Assembly (NCBI GenBank): GCA_903875605.1
Contig: CAIQWT010000049.1
Coordinates: 1-55,340, forward strand
Source of the DNA: an uncultured Geobacteraceae bacterium
GTDB taxonomy: Bacteria; Desulfobacterota; Desulfuromonadia; Geobacterales; Pseudopelobacteraceae
Direction: 5' to 3'
DNA length: 55,340 nucleotides
Shown: positions 45,996 through 54,637 of the stretch, piece after piece
Numbering within the stretch: the first letter of the stretch is position 1
Layout: each line of letters begins with the position of its first letter
Notes under the pieces: model-generated
Database searches by the model: none
Seen by the model: the letters and a program-made list of their open reading frames with translations, nothing else
Told to the model about the DNA's origin: nothing
Program-made: the position numbers and the translations under genes

Positions 45996-46778
45996 ATGAT
46001 CCACCCGACTGCGATAATCGATGAAACCGCCACCTTGGCGACAGAAGTAAAAGTAGGTCCATACGCCATTATCGGCAAACATGTCACGATAGGCCAAGGA
46101 ACATCAGTTGGCGCTCATACTGTTATCGGTGACTGGACAGAAATTGGTGAAAACAATCAGATATTTCACCAGTCATCAGTTGGCGCTCCTCCACAGGATC
46201 TCAAATATCGTGGTGAAGAGTGCTGGACAAAAATAGGCAATAACAACATGATTCGTGAATTTGCTACTATTCACAGAGGCACCGTTACCGGTCACGCTGA
46301 AACCGTTATTGGCAATAATAACATGTTCATGTCCTACTCACATGTGGCTCACGATTGTATAATCGGCAATGGCGTTGTTATGGCTAATGCTGCCACACTG
46401 GCCGGGCATGTTACCATTGAGGACAACGTAATTCTGGGTGGCCTTGTCGCTGTCCACCAGTTCACTTCAATCGGGATGAACGCTATGATTGGTGGTGGCA
46501 CGATGGTATCTCTTGATATCCTTCCCTATTCGATAGCAACCTCTGCACGACGCCGCGATACCAAGCTGCGCGGGCTAAATCTGATAGGCCTCAAACGGCG
46601 TGGCTTTTCCGTAGAGACCATTAGAAACATGAAAAATGCCTACAAAATGTTATTTATGGCTGGTCTTAAGCTGCCTGATGCACTTTCCCGTATCAAAGCT
46701 GAAATCACCGATTGCCCCGAAGTTGATTATCTGTTGGCCTTTATTGAAAATTCAAAGCGCGGGATATGTCGAGGATGA
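45996..46778 (+). CDS. lpxA: UDP-(2-/3-amino)GlcNAc acyltransferase
   Basis: First lipid A step: transfers 3-hydroxyacyl from ACP to the 3 position of the UDP-sugar. The 260-aa trimeric beta-helix length is standard. Hexapeptide repeats cover about 5-180; the catalytic His lies in MSYSHVAHDCIIG. ATG 45996 (GGGAG at 45983-45987) is chosen over an upstream in-frame ATG at 45861 inside fabZ. With gnnA and gnnB directly downstream, its acceptor is probably UDP-GlcNAc3N, giving an amide rather than an ester (inference from Acidithiobacillus and Leptospira). Confidence 0.94.
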   Translation: MIHPTAIIDETATLATEVKVGPYAIIGKHVTIGQGTSVGAHTVIGDWTEIGENNQIFHQSSVGAPPQDLKYRGEECWTKIGNNNMIREFATIHRGTVTGHAETVIGNNNMFMSYSHVAHDCIIGNGVVMANAATLAGHVTIEDNVILGGLVAVHQFTSIGMNAMIGGGTMVSLDILPYSIATSARRRDTKLRGLNLIGLKRRGFSVETIRNMKNAYKMLFMAGLKLPDALSRIKAEITDCPEVDYLLAFIENSKRGICRG

Positions 46779-47713
46779 GCGCCCTCCGAACGGCCGTTAT
46801 TGGCGTAGGATACTTAGGTAACTTCCATGCTCAGAAGTATGCGGCTATTCCCGATGTCGATCTGGTTGGTGTCGTGGACAACGATCCAAAACGTGCAGCA
46901 GAGATTGCCGCTGCCTTGGGAACGCTTTCATTCAGTGACCATCGTGACTTGATAGGTAAAGTGGATGCGGTTAGCGTCGTTGTTCCTACACAATTCCATC
47001 ATACCGTTGCGCGTGATTTTCTGGCGGCTGGGGTACACGTCCTGATTGAAAAACCGATAACCGTAACTATTGAGGAAGCTGACGAGCTGATTGCTTTGGC
47101 GGATAAGAATGGAGTCGTGTTTCAGGTTGGCCATCTAGAGCGGTTTAACCCTGTTTTGCAAGCTCTTGACGGCGTACTTCAGGAACCGATTTTTATCGAA
47201 TCAGTTCGTATTGCCCCTTTCAAACCACGCGGGACTGACGTGAACGTTGTTCTGGACCTGATGATCCATGATATAGAGATCATCCAGCACATTGTTAAAT
47301 CTCCAGTAGAGCGGGTTGACGCCGTCGGTGCCCCTGTTTTTACCGGTGAGGAGGACATTGCCAACGCCCGCATTCTCTTTGAAAATGGCTGCGTAGCCAA
47401 TGTAACTGCCAGCCGTATCAGCCTTAAAAGCGAACGCAAGATGCGTATCTTTCAGCGCAATGCATATATCACACTGGATTTTCAGAACCGAAAAATGTTG
47501 TTGGCCCAACAGGGAGCCGGTGAGTTATTTCCAGGAGTGCCCAATGTCAAGGTTGAAGAACGTGAACTCGGCGAAGCCGATGCACTGCGAAATGAAATTG
47601 AATCGTTCCTGACTGCAATTCGTGAAGGAAAAGAGCCAAAAGTAAGTGGTCGTGACGGCAGAATGGCTCTGGAAACAGCTCTCAAAATCAACCAGTCTCT
47701 TGGACGTAAATAG
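46775..47713 (+). CDS. gnnA: Gfo/Idh/MocA oxidoreductase, GnnA-like
   Basis: A 312-aa NAD-dependent sugar oxidoreductase: Rossmann start VIGVGYLGNFHAQKY, then the IEKP motif (VLIEKPITV), GHLERFNP, and DLMIHDIEII in the C-terminal domain. It overlaps the lpxA stop as ATGA; an in-frame ATG at 46766 is an alternative, and neither has a well-spaced binding site. In Acidithiobacillus and Leptospira, GnnA oxidises the 3-OH of UDP-GlcNAc and is encoded between lpxA and lpxB, the position seen here. The substrate is inferred from that context. Confidence 0.8.
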   Translation: MSALRTAVIGVGYLGNFHAQKYAAIPDVDLVGVVDNDPKRAAEIAAALGTLSFSDHRDLIGKVDAVSVVVPTQFHHTVARDFLAAGVHVLIEKPITVTIEEADELIALADKNGVVFQVGHLERFNPVLQALDGVLQEPIFIESVRIAPFKPRGTDVNVVLDLMIHDIEIIQHIVKSPVERVDAVGAPVFTGEEDIANARILFENGCVANVTASRISLKSERKMRIFQRNAYITLDFQNRKMLLAQQGAGELFPGVPNVKVEERELGEADALRNEIESFLTAIREGKEPKVSGRDGRMALETALKINQSLGRK

Positions 47714-47772
47714 TAATAAATGCTTTCACCACAGAAACGACTTCCAATATTCTCAACTCGAAAGGCACAATC

Positions 47773-48867
47773 ATGATTCCAATGGTAGATTTGAAGACGC
47801 AGTACCACAATCTGAAATCCGAGATTGATCGGGCTGTCCTCGATGCAATAGAAAGTTGCCAGTTCATCCTGGGACCAAATGTGAGCGCCTTCGAGCAGGA
47901 AACAGCAGCATACCTGGGCGCTAAGCACGCCATCTCCTGCGCTTCCGGCACTGATGCGCTGCAGCTTGCTATTCTTGCAGCCGGCATTAAGCCAGGTGAT
48001 GAAATAATAACCAGCCCCTTTACCTTTATCGCCACCGCTGAAGCAATTTGCTATGCAGGTGCGACTCCGGTTTTCGTTGATATAGACCCAAAAACCTTCA
48101 ATATCAACCCGGCCTTTATCGAGGCTGCTATTACCCCTCGCACCAAAGCGATAATTCCTGTCCACATTTTCGGCCAGCCTGCAGACATGACACCGATAAA
48201 AGCGATCTGTGACAAACATCAGCTTCTACTGATAGAAGACTGTGCTCAATCATTCGGCGCCGCAATTAATGGTACTATGACCGGTACTATTGGACAACTT
48301 GGCTGCTTCAGTTTTTTTCCCAGCAAGAATTTAGGCTGCTACGGCGACGGAGGATTGATCACCTGTGCAACAGATGAGCTGGCTGAACAGATCAAGGTTT
48401 TGCGCAATCATGGAAGCAGCGTTCGCTATCACCACAGTGTAATCGGCTACAACAGCCGACTTGACGACATTCAGGCCGCTATCCTGCGGGTAAAACTGCA
48501 ACGGATTGATGAATTTAACAGTGGCAGACGCCGTGTAGCACATCTTTATTCCGAATTGCTTAGCGATATTGTCACTGTTCCGCATGAGGATAATAAAGGT
48601 ATCCATGTTTATCATCAATATACGGTACTGACGGATCATCGAGATGCTATCATGGCAAAACTTTCCGAAAAGCAGATTTCGTCAGCGGTCTATTACCCTA
48701 TACCACTGCATAAACAAGATGTTTTTGCTGAAGATTTTACTGACATAAATCTTCCGATAGCAGAAGAGGTCTCACGTCGCTGTATGTCACTACCGGTTTA
48801 CCCGGAAATGCCTGAAGAATCAGTTCGGTTGATCGCACAAACAATTCGAGAGGTACTGGTTGGATAA
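47773..48867 (+). CDS. gnnB: DegT/DnrJ/EryC1-family aminotransferase, GnnB-like
   Basis: A 364-aa PLP-dependent sugar aminotransferase. It shows SCASGTDALQLAILAAGI, TSPFTFIATAEAI, the PLP-stacking DCAQSFGA, the Schiff-base K185 in FFPSKNLGCYGDGG and RLDDIQAAIL. With the GnnA-like gene it should convert UDP-3-keto-GlcNAc to UDP-GlcNAc3N using glutamate. The gene pair sits between lpxA and lpxB as in known gnnAB loci. A different amino sugar (such as an O-antigen QuiNAc3N type) is possible but less fitting. Confidence 0.82.
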   Translation: MIPMVDLKTQYHNLKSEIDRAVLDAIESCQFILGPNVSAFEQETAAYLGAKHAISCASGTDALQLAILAAGIKPGDEIITSPFTFIATAEAICYAGATPVFVDIDPKTFNINPAFIEAAITPRTKAIIPVHIFGQPADMTPIKAICDKHQLLLIEDCAQSFGAAINGTMTGTIGQLGCFSFFPSKNLGCYGDGGLITCATDELAEQIKVLRNHGSSVRYHHSVIGYNSRLDDIQAAILRVKLQRIDEFNSGRRRVAHLYSELLSDIVTVPHEDNKGIHVYHQYTVLTDHRDAIMAKLSEKQISSAVYYPIPLHKQDVFAEDFTDINLPIAEEVSRRCMSLPVYPEMPEESVRLIAQTIREVLVG

Positions 48868-50008
48868 CATGACGCGCCGCATAATGATCGTGGCTGGTGA
48901 AGCCTCTGGTGACATATACGGCGCGGATCTTGTCACAGAATCCAATAAGCTTGCAACAGACATTCACTTCTCTGGCATTGGCGGAACCCGCATGCGGGAG
49001 GCAGGAGTTGAGACTCTTGTCGATTCCAGTGACATGGCAGTCGTTGGCTTAGTTGAAGTAATTAAGCACTTTGATGTGATTTCATCAGCATTCCGTAAAC
49101 TGAAGCAGATTCTCCTTGATACTCCCCCTGACCTGTTGATACTGATCGACTATCCCGGTTTCAATCTGCGTCTGGCTAAAGTGGCCAAAAAGGCCGGCGT
49201 AAAAGTGCTCTACTACATCAGCCCGCAGATCTGGGCGTGGCGTCAGGGACGGGTCAAAAAGATTGCCCGTCTTGTTGACCATATGGCCGTTATCCTACCC
49301 TTTGAGGCAGCATTCTATGAAAAAGCAGGGGTACCGGTTACCTTTGTGGGGCATCCCATGTTGGATCTGGTAAAAGTGGCAATTGATCGTTCGGCAGCCG
49401 CTACCAGCTTTAATCTTGACCCGGCACAAAAAATTGTCGGCCTCTTTCCCGGCAGCAGGCGCAATGAGATTGAGCGCCTGCTGCCTGTAATTATCGGTGC
49501 AGCCACCAAACTCAAAGAACGTTTTCCTGAAATTCAGTTTATTCTGCCGCTGGCCTCAACACTTAGCAATGATGATATTATACCGCAACTGAAGGCCGCT
49601 GGGCTTGGCGTCACCACAACCCGAGATAGAATCCATGACATGATCCGGGCGTGTGATGCTGTTATATCTGTTTCCGGTACAGTGACCCTGGAAATTGCCC
49701 TGGTAGGAACACCGATGGTGATCATCTACAAACTCTCACCTCTTACCTACCAGATAGCTAAAAGACTGGTGAAAGTTCCTAATATCGGCCTGTGCAATAT
49801 CGTGGCTGGTGAAACGGTAGTAAAGGAACTAATACAGGATGATGCAAATTCTGAAGAAATTGCTACAGAGATCTCAGCTCTTCTTACAAACCAAAGTTAC
49901 CATAGTTCGATAGTTGGTAAGCTTGGTGAAGTTCGTTCAAAGTTGGGTCGAAATAAAGCAAGTGCGAGGGTAGCTCAACTGTTATGCAACATGATGGAGA
50001 AACAATGA
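48860..50008 (+). CDS. lpxB: lipid-A-disaccharide synthase
   Basis: Joins UDP-diacyl-glucosamine and lipid X into the lipid A disaccharide; GT19 family. The 382-aa protein has VAGEASGDIYGADL, FSGIGGTRM, YYISPQIWAWRQGRVKKI, FVGHPMLD and SGTVTLEIALVGTPMV. TTG 48860 has AGAGG 7 bases upstream; ATG 48869 is an alternative start. It overlaps gnnB by 8 bases if TTG is used, and the msbA ATG overlaps its stop. Confidence 0.94.
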   Translation: MDNMTRRIMIVAGEASGDIYGADLVTESNKLATDIHFSGIGGTRMREAGVETLVDSSDMAVVGLVEVIKHFDVISSAFRKLKQILLDTPPDLLILIDYPGFNLRLAKVAKKAGVKVLYYISPQIWAWRQGRVKKIARLVDHMAVILPFEAAFYEKAGVPVTFVGHPMLDLVKVAIDRSAAATSFNLDPAQKIVGLFPGSRRNEIERLLPVIIGAATKLKERFPEIQFILPLASTLSNDDIIPQLKAAGLGVTTTRDRIHDMIRACDAVISVSGTVTLEIALVGTPMVIIYKLSPLTYQIAKRLVKVPNIGLCNIVAGETVVKELIQDDANSEEIATEISALLTNQSYHSSIVGKLGEVRSKLGRNKASARVAQLLCNMMEKQ

Positions 50009-51756
50009 CGCCTACTCTAAAACGAACGATAGCCTATTTTCTCCCCTATTGGCCGTTGATACTGCTTTCTGCTCTTTGCTCACTGGTGGTCGGAGCCATG
50101 GACGGCGCCTTCGCCTATCTGGTTGAGCCTGTACTGAAAAAAATATTTGCAGGCAAAGACACCAGTATCTTTATGCTGGTGCCGATCGGAGTAATTGCAC
50201 TTTTTGCCATACGTGGCATCTGCCGCTATTTCTATGACGCTTCCATCAAACTAGCCGGCCAAAAAGCAATTCAGGATATCCGTAATGACCTGTACCACAG
50301 TACCATCAGGCAGGATATGTCATTTTTCCACCGCAATGCAACCGGTGACCTGATGTCCTGCATGACAAACGATATAACTACGATGCAGGAGGGTATGAGC
50401 CAGGTAGTTACCGGACTCTTCCGCGACCTGATATCCTTTATTGCACTGCTCGGAGTCATTTTCTATCGTGACTGGCAGTTGGCAGTCATAACTTTTATAG
50501 TTATTCCTTTGACCGCATACCCTGCCCAACTTATCGGCAAAAAAATTAAAAACGCCGCAAGACGCAGTCTTGATGTTATGGGTGGAATCGGCGTTATCCT
50601 TCAGGAAAGTTATTCCGGCATAAAAGTCATCAAAGCATTCGGCCTGGAAAACGAGGCCATCAAACGCTTCCATCAGCAGAACGGTGAATATCTCCATCAA
50701 CTTAAACGCTATATCAAGTACTCTTCTCTAGCCACACCAATATCCGAAATGATTACTTCACTGGGCATAGCAGCCGTTGTATATGTTGGAGGAAGTCAGG
50801 TTCTATCCGGCCGCATGAGTGCATCCGAGTTTTTTTCCTTCGTTACCGCAATGATTATGCTCTATACGCCGGTCAAAAAGTTACAGTCCTCATATAACAT
50901 CGTGCAACGTTCCGCAGGCGCTGCCGAGCGGATATTCACATTATTGGATGAGCAGCCAACCATTGCCGACAGCAATTCAGCAACTCCCATGAATCGATCG
51001 CACGGAAGTGTGGAGTTCAGGGATGTTTCCTTTGGTTATGGAGGAGAACCGGTACTGCAAAACATCTTCATCAGTGTGACAAGCAACCAGATGGTAGCAT
51101 TGGTTGGTCCTTCCGGTGGGGGCAAGACAACCTTGATAGCCCTGTTAATGCGACTGTATGATGTCAATCAGGGGCAAATTATGCTTGATGGCAGGGATCT
51201 TCGTGATATAACGCTGGAATCACTGAATCAACAATTTGCGCTGGTTGACCAGGAAACGACACTCTTTAATGACACCATTGCCAACAACATACGTTACGGC
51301 AAGCCCGGTGCATCTCAGGAAGAGGTTGAGGCGGCAGCGGCAGCAGCTTATGCCCACGACTTCATTATTCAACTGCCTGAAAGTTACGAAACCAATATCG
51401 GTGATAGAGGAATTAGGCTTTCCGGCGGTCAGCGCCAGCGTATCTGTATCGCCAGGGCACTCCTTAAAAACGCTCCGATTTTGATCCTGGATGAAGCAAC
51501 CAGTGCTCTAGACACCGAAAGCGAGCAGATGGTGCAGAAAGCGCTGGACAATTTGATGGCGAACAGGACCACATTCGTAATAGCCCACCGTCTCTCTACT
51601 GTCTTACATGCTGACAAAATTCTAGTCCTGGAAAATGGTGGAATTGTAGAAAGTGGCTCACATGATGATCTGATAAAAAATCGTGGCCTTTACAAACGAT
51701 TACACTCTCTTCAGTTCAGTGACCGCGGCTCTGTAGAGATTGCCAACGAACCATGA
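50005..51756 (+). CDS. msbA: lipid A export ABC transporter MsbA
   Basis: Flips core-lipid A across the inner membrane. A 583-aa half-transporter: six-helix ABC membrane domain (about 15-310), then ATPase with Walker A GPSGGGKTT, Q-loop LVDQETTLFNDT, LSGGQRQR, Walker B ILILDEATSALD and the H-loop IAHRLST. ATG 50005 follows GGAG by 5 bases and overlaps the lpxB stop; an ATG at 49984 is less likely. Confidence 0.93.
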   Translation: MTPTLKRTIAYFLPYWPLILLSALCSLVVGAMDGAFAYLVEPVLKKIFAGKDTSIFMLVPIGVIALFAIRGICRYFYDASIKLAGQKAIQDIRNDLYHSTIRQDMSFFHRNATGDLMSCMTNDITTMQEGMSQVVTGLFRDLISFIALLGVIFYRDWQLAVITFIVIPLTAYPAQLIGKKIKNAARRSLDVMGGIGVILQESYSGIKVIKAFGLENEAIKRFHQQNGEYLHQLKRYIKYSSLATPISEMITSLGIAAVVYVGGSQVLSGRMSASEFFSFVTAMIMLYTPVKKLQSSYNIVQRSAGAAERIFTLLDEQPTIADSNSATPMNRSHGSVEFRDVSFGYGGEPVLQNIFISVTSNQMVALVGPSGGGKTTLIALLMRLYDVNQGQIMLDGRDLRDITLESLNQQFALVDQETTLFNDTIANNIRYGKPGASQEEVEAAAAAAYAHDFIIQLPESYETNIGDRGIRLSGGQRQRICIARALLKNAPILILDEATSALDTESEQMVQKALDNLMANRTTFVIAHRLSTVLHADKILVLENGGIVESGSHDDLIKNRGLYKRLHSLQFSDRGSVEIANEP

Positions 51757-52667
51757 AACGAATCAACTGGGCCATTCAAGCTATTTTTTTCTATTTATTC
51801 ACCTTGGTCATAGCGACCATCCCACGCTCTCAATTTATCCGTATCGGCAAAAAAACCGGTATCTTTTTATTCAACATTCTCCATTCACGCAGAGCTATCG
51901 CAATAGACAATATCAGCCGGGCACTCCCATTTATGAAGCGCCACCCCTCTTGGAGCGGTGAATTTGAAACGGCAGAGGAAATTGCTATGGCAACATTCAT
52001 GAACCTGGGAATTTCAATTGTTGAAGTGTGCCGACTGTATCATGGTAAAGGCGACATACTGATCGACTCTATTGAGGTCACCGGTCGTGAGAATCTACTG
52101 TTAGCTCGTGAAAAGCATAAAGGTATTATTTTTGTAGGTGGACATTGCGGCAATTGGGAAATGATGTCGTTATCTTTTAAAAAGCTTTTCGATGAAAATG
52201 TCTGGGCAATTGTTAGGCAGCAGAACAATCCATATTTAAATGCCGTAGTCGATAAAATGCGTATGAGTTATGGCAACAAAGTTATTTATAAAAATGCTGC
52301 CCTGAGACCGATCCTCGGAGTTCTTAAAAATGATGGCGTCATTGGCATGCTGGTGGATCAGGCGGTGTTCGAAGACAACGGCACTCTGATTGAGTTCCTC
52401 GGCAGAAAAGCCTGGGCCAACAAGGCTCCTGCAATCATTGCCCATAAAACCGGAGTACCTCTAGTTCCGGTATTCATGTACCGTTCAGAAATTGGGCACG
52501 TTCTTGAAATACACCCGGAATACGCCCTTTGTGGAGCTAGAAATGAAGATGGGATCGGGCGCGACATCCAGTTATTATCCCGTTATCTCGAAGATTTTGT
52601 CTGTGCCCATCCTGCCGATTGGTACTGGGTACATCGGCGCTGGAAACGAGCGGGAGAGACTATATGA
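51753..52667 (+). CDS. LpxL/HtrB-type lipid A acyltransferase
   Basis: A 304-aa LPLAT-family protein, predicted to add a secondary acyl chain to lipid A at the inner membrane. N-terminal membrane helix (about 8-26); catalytic HX4E motif at H131-C-G-N-W-E136; conserved RQQNNPYLN and GMLVDQ segments. It overlaps msbA by 4 bases (ATGA). Whether it is an LpxL or LpxM functional type cannot be told from sequence. Confidence 0.85.
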   Translation: MKRINWAIQAIFFYLFTLVIATIPRSQFIRIGKKTGIFLFNILHSRRAIAIDNISRALPFMKRHPSWSGEFETAEEIAMATFMNLGISIVEVCRLYHGKGDILIDSIEVTGRENLLLAREKHKGIIFVGGHCGNWEMMSLSFKKLFDENVWAIVRQQNNPYLNAVVDKMRMSYGNKVIYKNAALRPILGVLKNDGVIGMLVDQAVFEDNGTLIEFLGRKAWANKAPAIIAHKTGVPLVPVFMYRSEIGHVLEIHPEYALCGARNEDGIGRDIQLLSRYLEDFVCAHPADWYWVHRRWKRAGETI

Positions 52668-53347
52668 ATACCAAAGTCCGCGATTTTGTCCTGCCAATTT
52701 CTATTCTCATTCTGGCCACGATAATTATTGCTGTTGCCGGTGCTGATCTACTCGTTTCCGCACCTTTCTGCATCGGCGGGAAATGGCCTGTTGGAGACCA
52801 ACAACCGTGGCATCTTCTGTATCAATTGGATCGTTGGCCAGCGATTATTCTGGCACTGTGCGGAATAATTGCTGCCATCACCGGCTGTATTTACAGGAAT
52901 CGTCGCGACTGGATCAAGCCGGGTATTTTTCTTGTACTCCTTCTTGTGTTGGGACCTGGATTAATTGTCAATACAATGTTCAAAGACTATTGGGGAAGAC
53001 CGCGACCACGGGAAGTTATACAGTTTGGCGGTGCAAAGGAGTTTTTACATCCGTGGCAAAAAGGTGTTGCGCATATGGGACGATCGTTCCCCTCCGGCCA
53101 CTCTTCAGCAGCCTTCTATCTGGCGGCACCTTTCTTCATTTACAGACGCCGGAAGCCCCGGGTCGCTGCATTATGGATGGTAGGCGGACTCATTTTCGGA
53201 ATAGTGATGAGTGTGGCTCGTATTACGCAGGGTGGACACTTTCTGAGCGACAATCTATGGGCATGGGGCATGGTCCATCTCACAGCAGTAGCACTGTATT
53301 ATCTGTTGCGACTTGACAGCAACGACACTCCTTCGATAGCGTCATAA
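52664..53347 (+). CDS. PAP2-family membrane phosphatase
   Basis: A 227-aa PAP2 enzyme with about five or six membrane helices and the full active-site signature: K107-D-Y-W-G-R-P (C1), FPSGH146SSAA (C2) and ARITQGGHFLSD (C3). ATG 52664 overlaps the preceding stop (ATGA) with GGGAG upstream. In this operon the likely substrates are lipid A phosphates (LpxE/LpxF-like) or undecaprenyl pyrophosphate; the context between an acyltransferase and waaA favours lipid A, but this is inference. Confidence 0.8.
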   Translation: MNTKVRDFVLPISILILATIIIAVAGADLLVSAPFCIGGKWPVGDQQPWHLLYQLDRWPAIILALCGIIAAITGCIYRNRRDWIKPGIFLVLLLVLGPGLIVNTMFKDYWGRPRPREVIQFGGAKEFLHPWQKGVAHMGRSFPSGHSSAAFYLAAPFFIYRRRKPRVAALWMVGGLIFGIVMSVARITQGGHFLSDNLWAWGMVHLTAVALYYLLRLDSNDTPSIAS

Positions 53348-53353
53348 ACACAC

Positions 53354-54637
53354 ATGTTCATTTTTGCCTATAACATAATTTCTATCTTTCTTCTAATTCC
53401 TGTTTTGCTTTATCACCTTTATCGCTCGGTCAGTCGAAGCAGACCGCCGGCATTTCGTGAGCGTTTTGGTTACATTCCTGCCAATCAACTTTCCATAATC
53501 GACAATAGGCCAGTAATCTGGCTGCACGCCGTTTCAGTGGGTGAAGCAATTGCCGCAAGGCCACTGCTTAAAGCACTCCGTAAACACTATCCAGACCATG
53601 CTGTTCTCGTTTCCAACACCACAGAGACGGGAAGAGGGATCAGTACCACTTTTCCGGAGAAAGACCTTTGCATCTATTTTCCATTTGATTTTCTGCCGGC
53701 TGTACGCAACTCTCTTGATAGTATCAAACCTAAAATTATTATTATTATGGAAACCGAGATTTGGCCGAATTTCACCAGAGAAGCTGCCCGCCGTGGCATC
53801 CCGATCGTTCTGGCAAATGGGCGGATTTCAGACCGTTCTTTCAGTCGTTACCTGAAATTCAGCTGGTTCTTCCGCCACGCTCTGCAGCTCTTTTCCTGTC
53901 TCTGCATGCAGACAGAAACCGATCGCGAGCGGATCATTGCCATCGGTGCACCACCTGAACGGACGTTAGCAACCGGCAATCTCAAGTATGATATCCCCGT
54001 ATGCCAGGTCGGCATCAATGAACAAGAATGCCTGAGACGCGAATATTCCATTCCGGATAAGCTTGTTGTATTAACAGCTGGAAGTACCCACGCCGGTGAG
54101 GAACAGTATGTGATTACCATGTTCAAGGAACTGGCTGCGACCGCTGACAACCTGTTCCTTATTCTTGTTCCACGGCACCCGGAGCGGAGTGGTGAAGTCG
54201 CTGCCAACCTTAAAGAGTCCGGTCTTGCATTCAGGCGTCGTACTGAACTGTCTTCTTCTGTCAAGTTTAAGCAGGGTGAAGTATTGCTAGTAGACACTAT
54301 CGGTGAAATGATGAATCTGTACGCGCTCTCAGACATTGCTTTTGTCGGTGGCAGCCTGGTTCCGACCGGTGGACACAACCTTCTCGAACCTGCCTCGACC
54401 GGGGTTGCCAGCATCTTCGGCCCGTATATGACAAATTTCCGCGAAATTTCTGAACTTGTATTGCACTATGGGGCGGGAATTCAAATACAATCGCCTGAAG
54501 AGTTGACGACCTCAATGCGGACATTGATCGCAAGCTTTGAGTTGCGACGTGTGCTTGGACAGAATGGGCTGAAAATGATGCGGGATACTGGTGGTGCCAC
54601 TGAACGACACATGGAAGTAATTGCCAGGTACTTATGA
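53354..54637 (+). CDS. waaA: 3-deoxy-D-manno-octulosonic acid (Kdo) transferase
   Basis: Adds Kdo from CMP-Kdo to lipid IVA; GT30 family. The 427-aa protein has an N-terminal membrane anchor (about 4-24), FRERFGYIP, the catalytic Glu in HAVSVGEAIA, METEIWPNF, ANGRISDRSF and FVGGSLVPTGGHNLLEPA. The stop overlaps lpxK by 4 bases. The number of Kdo residues it adds cannot be told. Confidence 0.94.
   Translation: MFIFAYNIISIFLLIPVLLYHLYRSVSRSRPPAFRERFGYIPANQLSIIDNRPVIWLHAVSVGEAIAARPLLKALRKHYPDHAVLVSNTTETGRGISTTFPEKDLCIYFPFDFLPAVRNSLDSIKPKIIIIMETEIWPNFTREAARRGIPIVLANGRISDRSFSRYLKFSWFFRHALQLFSCLCMQTETDRERIIAIGAPPERTLATGNLKYDIPVCQVGINEQECLRREYSIPDKLVVLTAGSTHAGEEQYVITMFKELAATADNLFLILVPRHPERSGEVAANLKESGLAFRRRTELSSSVKFKQGEVLLVDTIGEMMNLYALSDIAFVGGSLVPTGGHNLLEPASTGVASIFGPYMTNFREISELVLHYGAGIQIQSPEELTTSMRTLIASFELRRVLGQNGLKMMRDTGGATERHMEVIARYL

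Noticed and set aside
53848-54414. 188-codon minus-strand frame inside waaA
   Set aside because: It is covered by the well-supported waaA frame and has no recognisable protein features.
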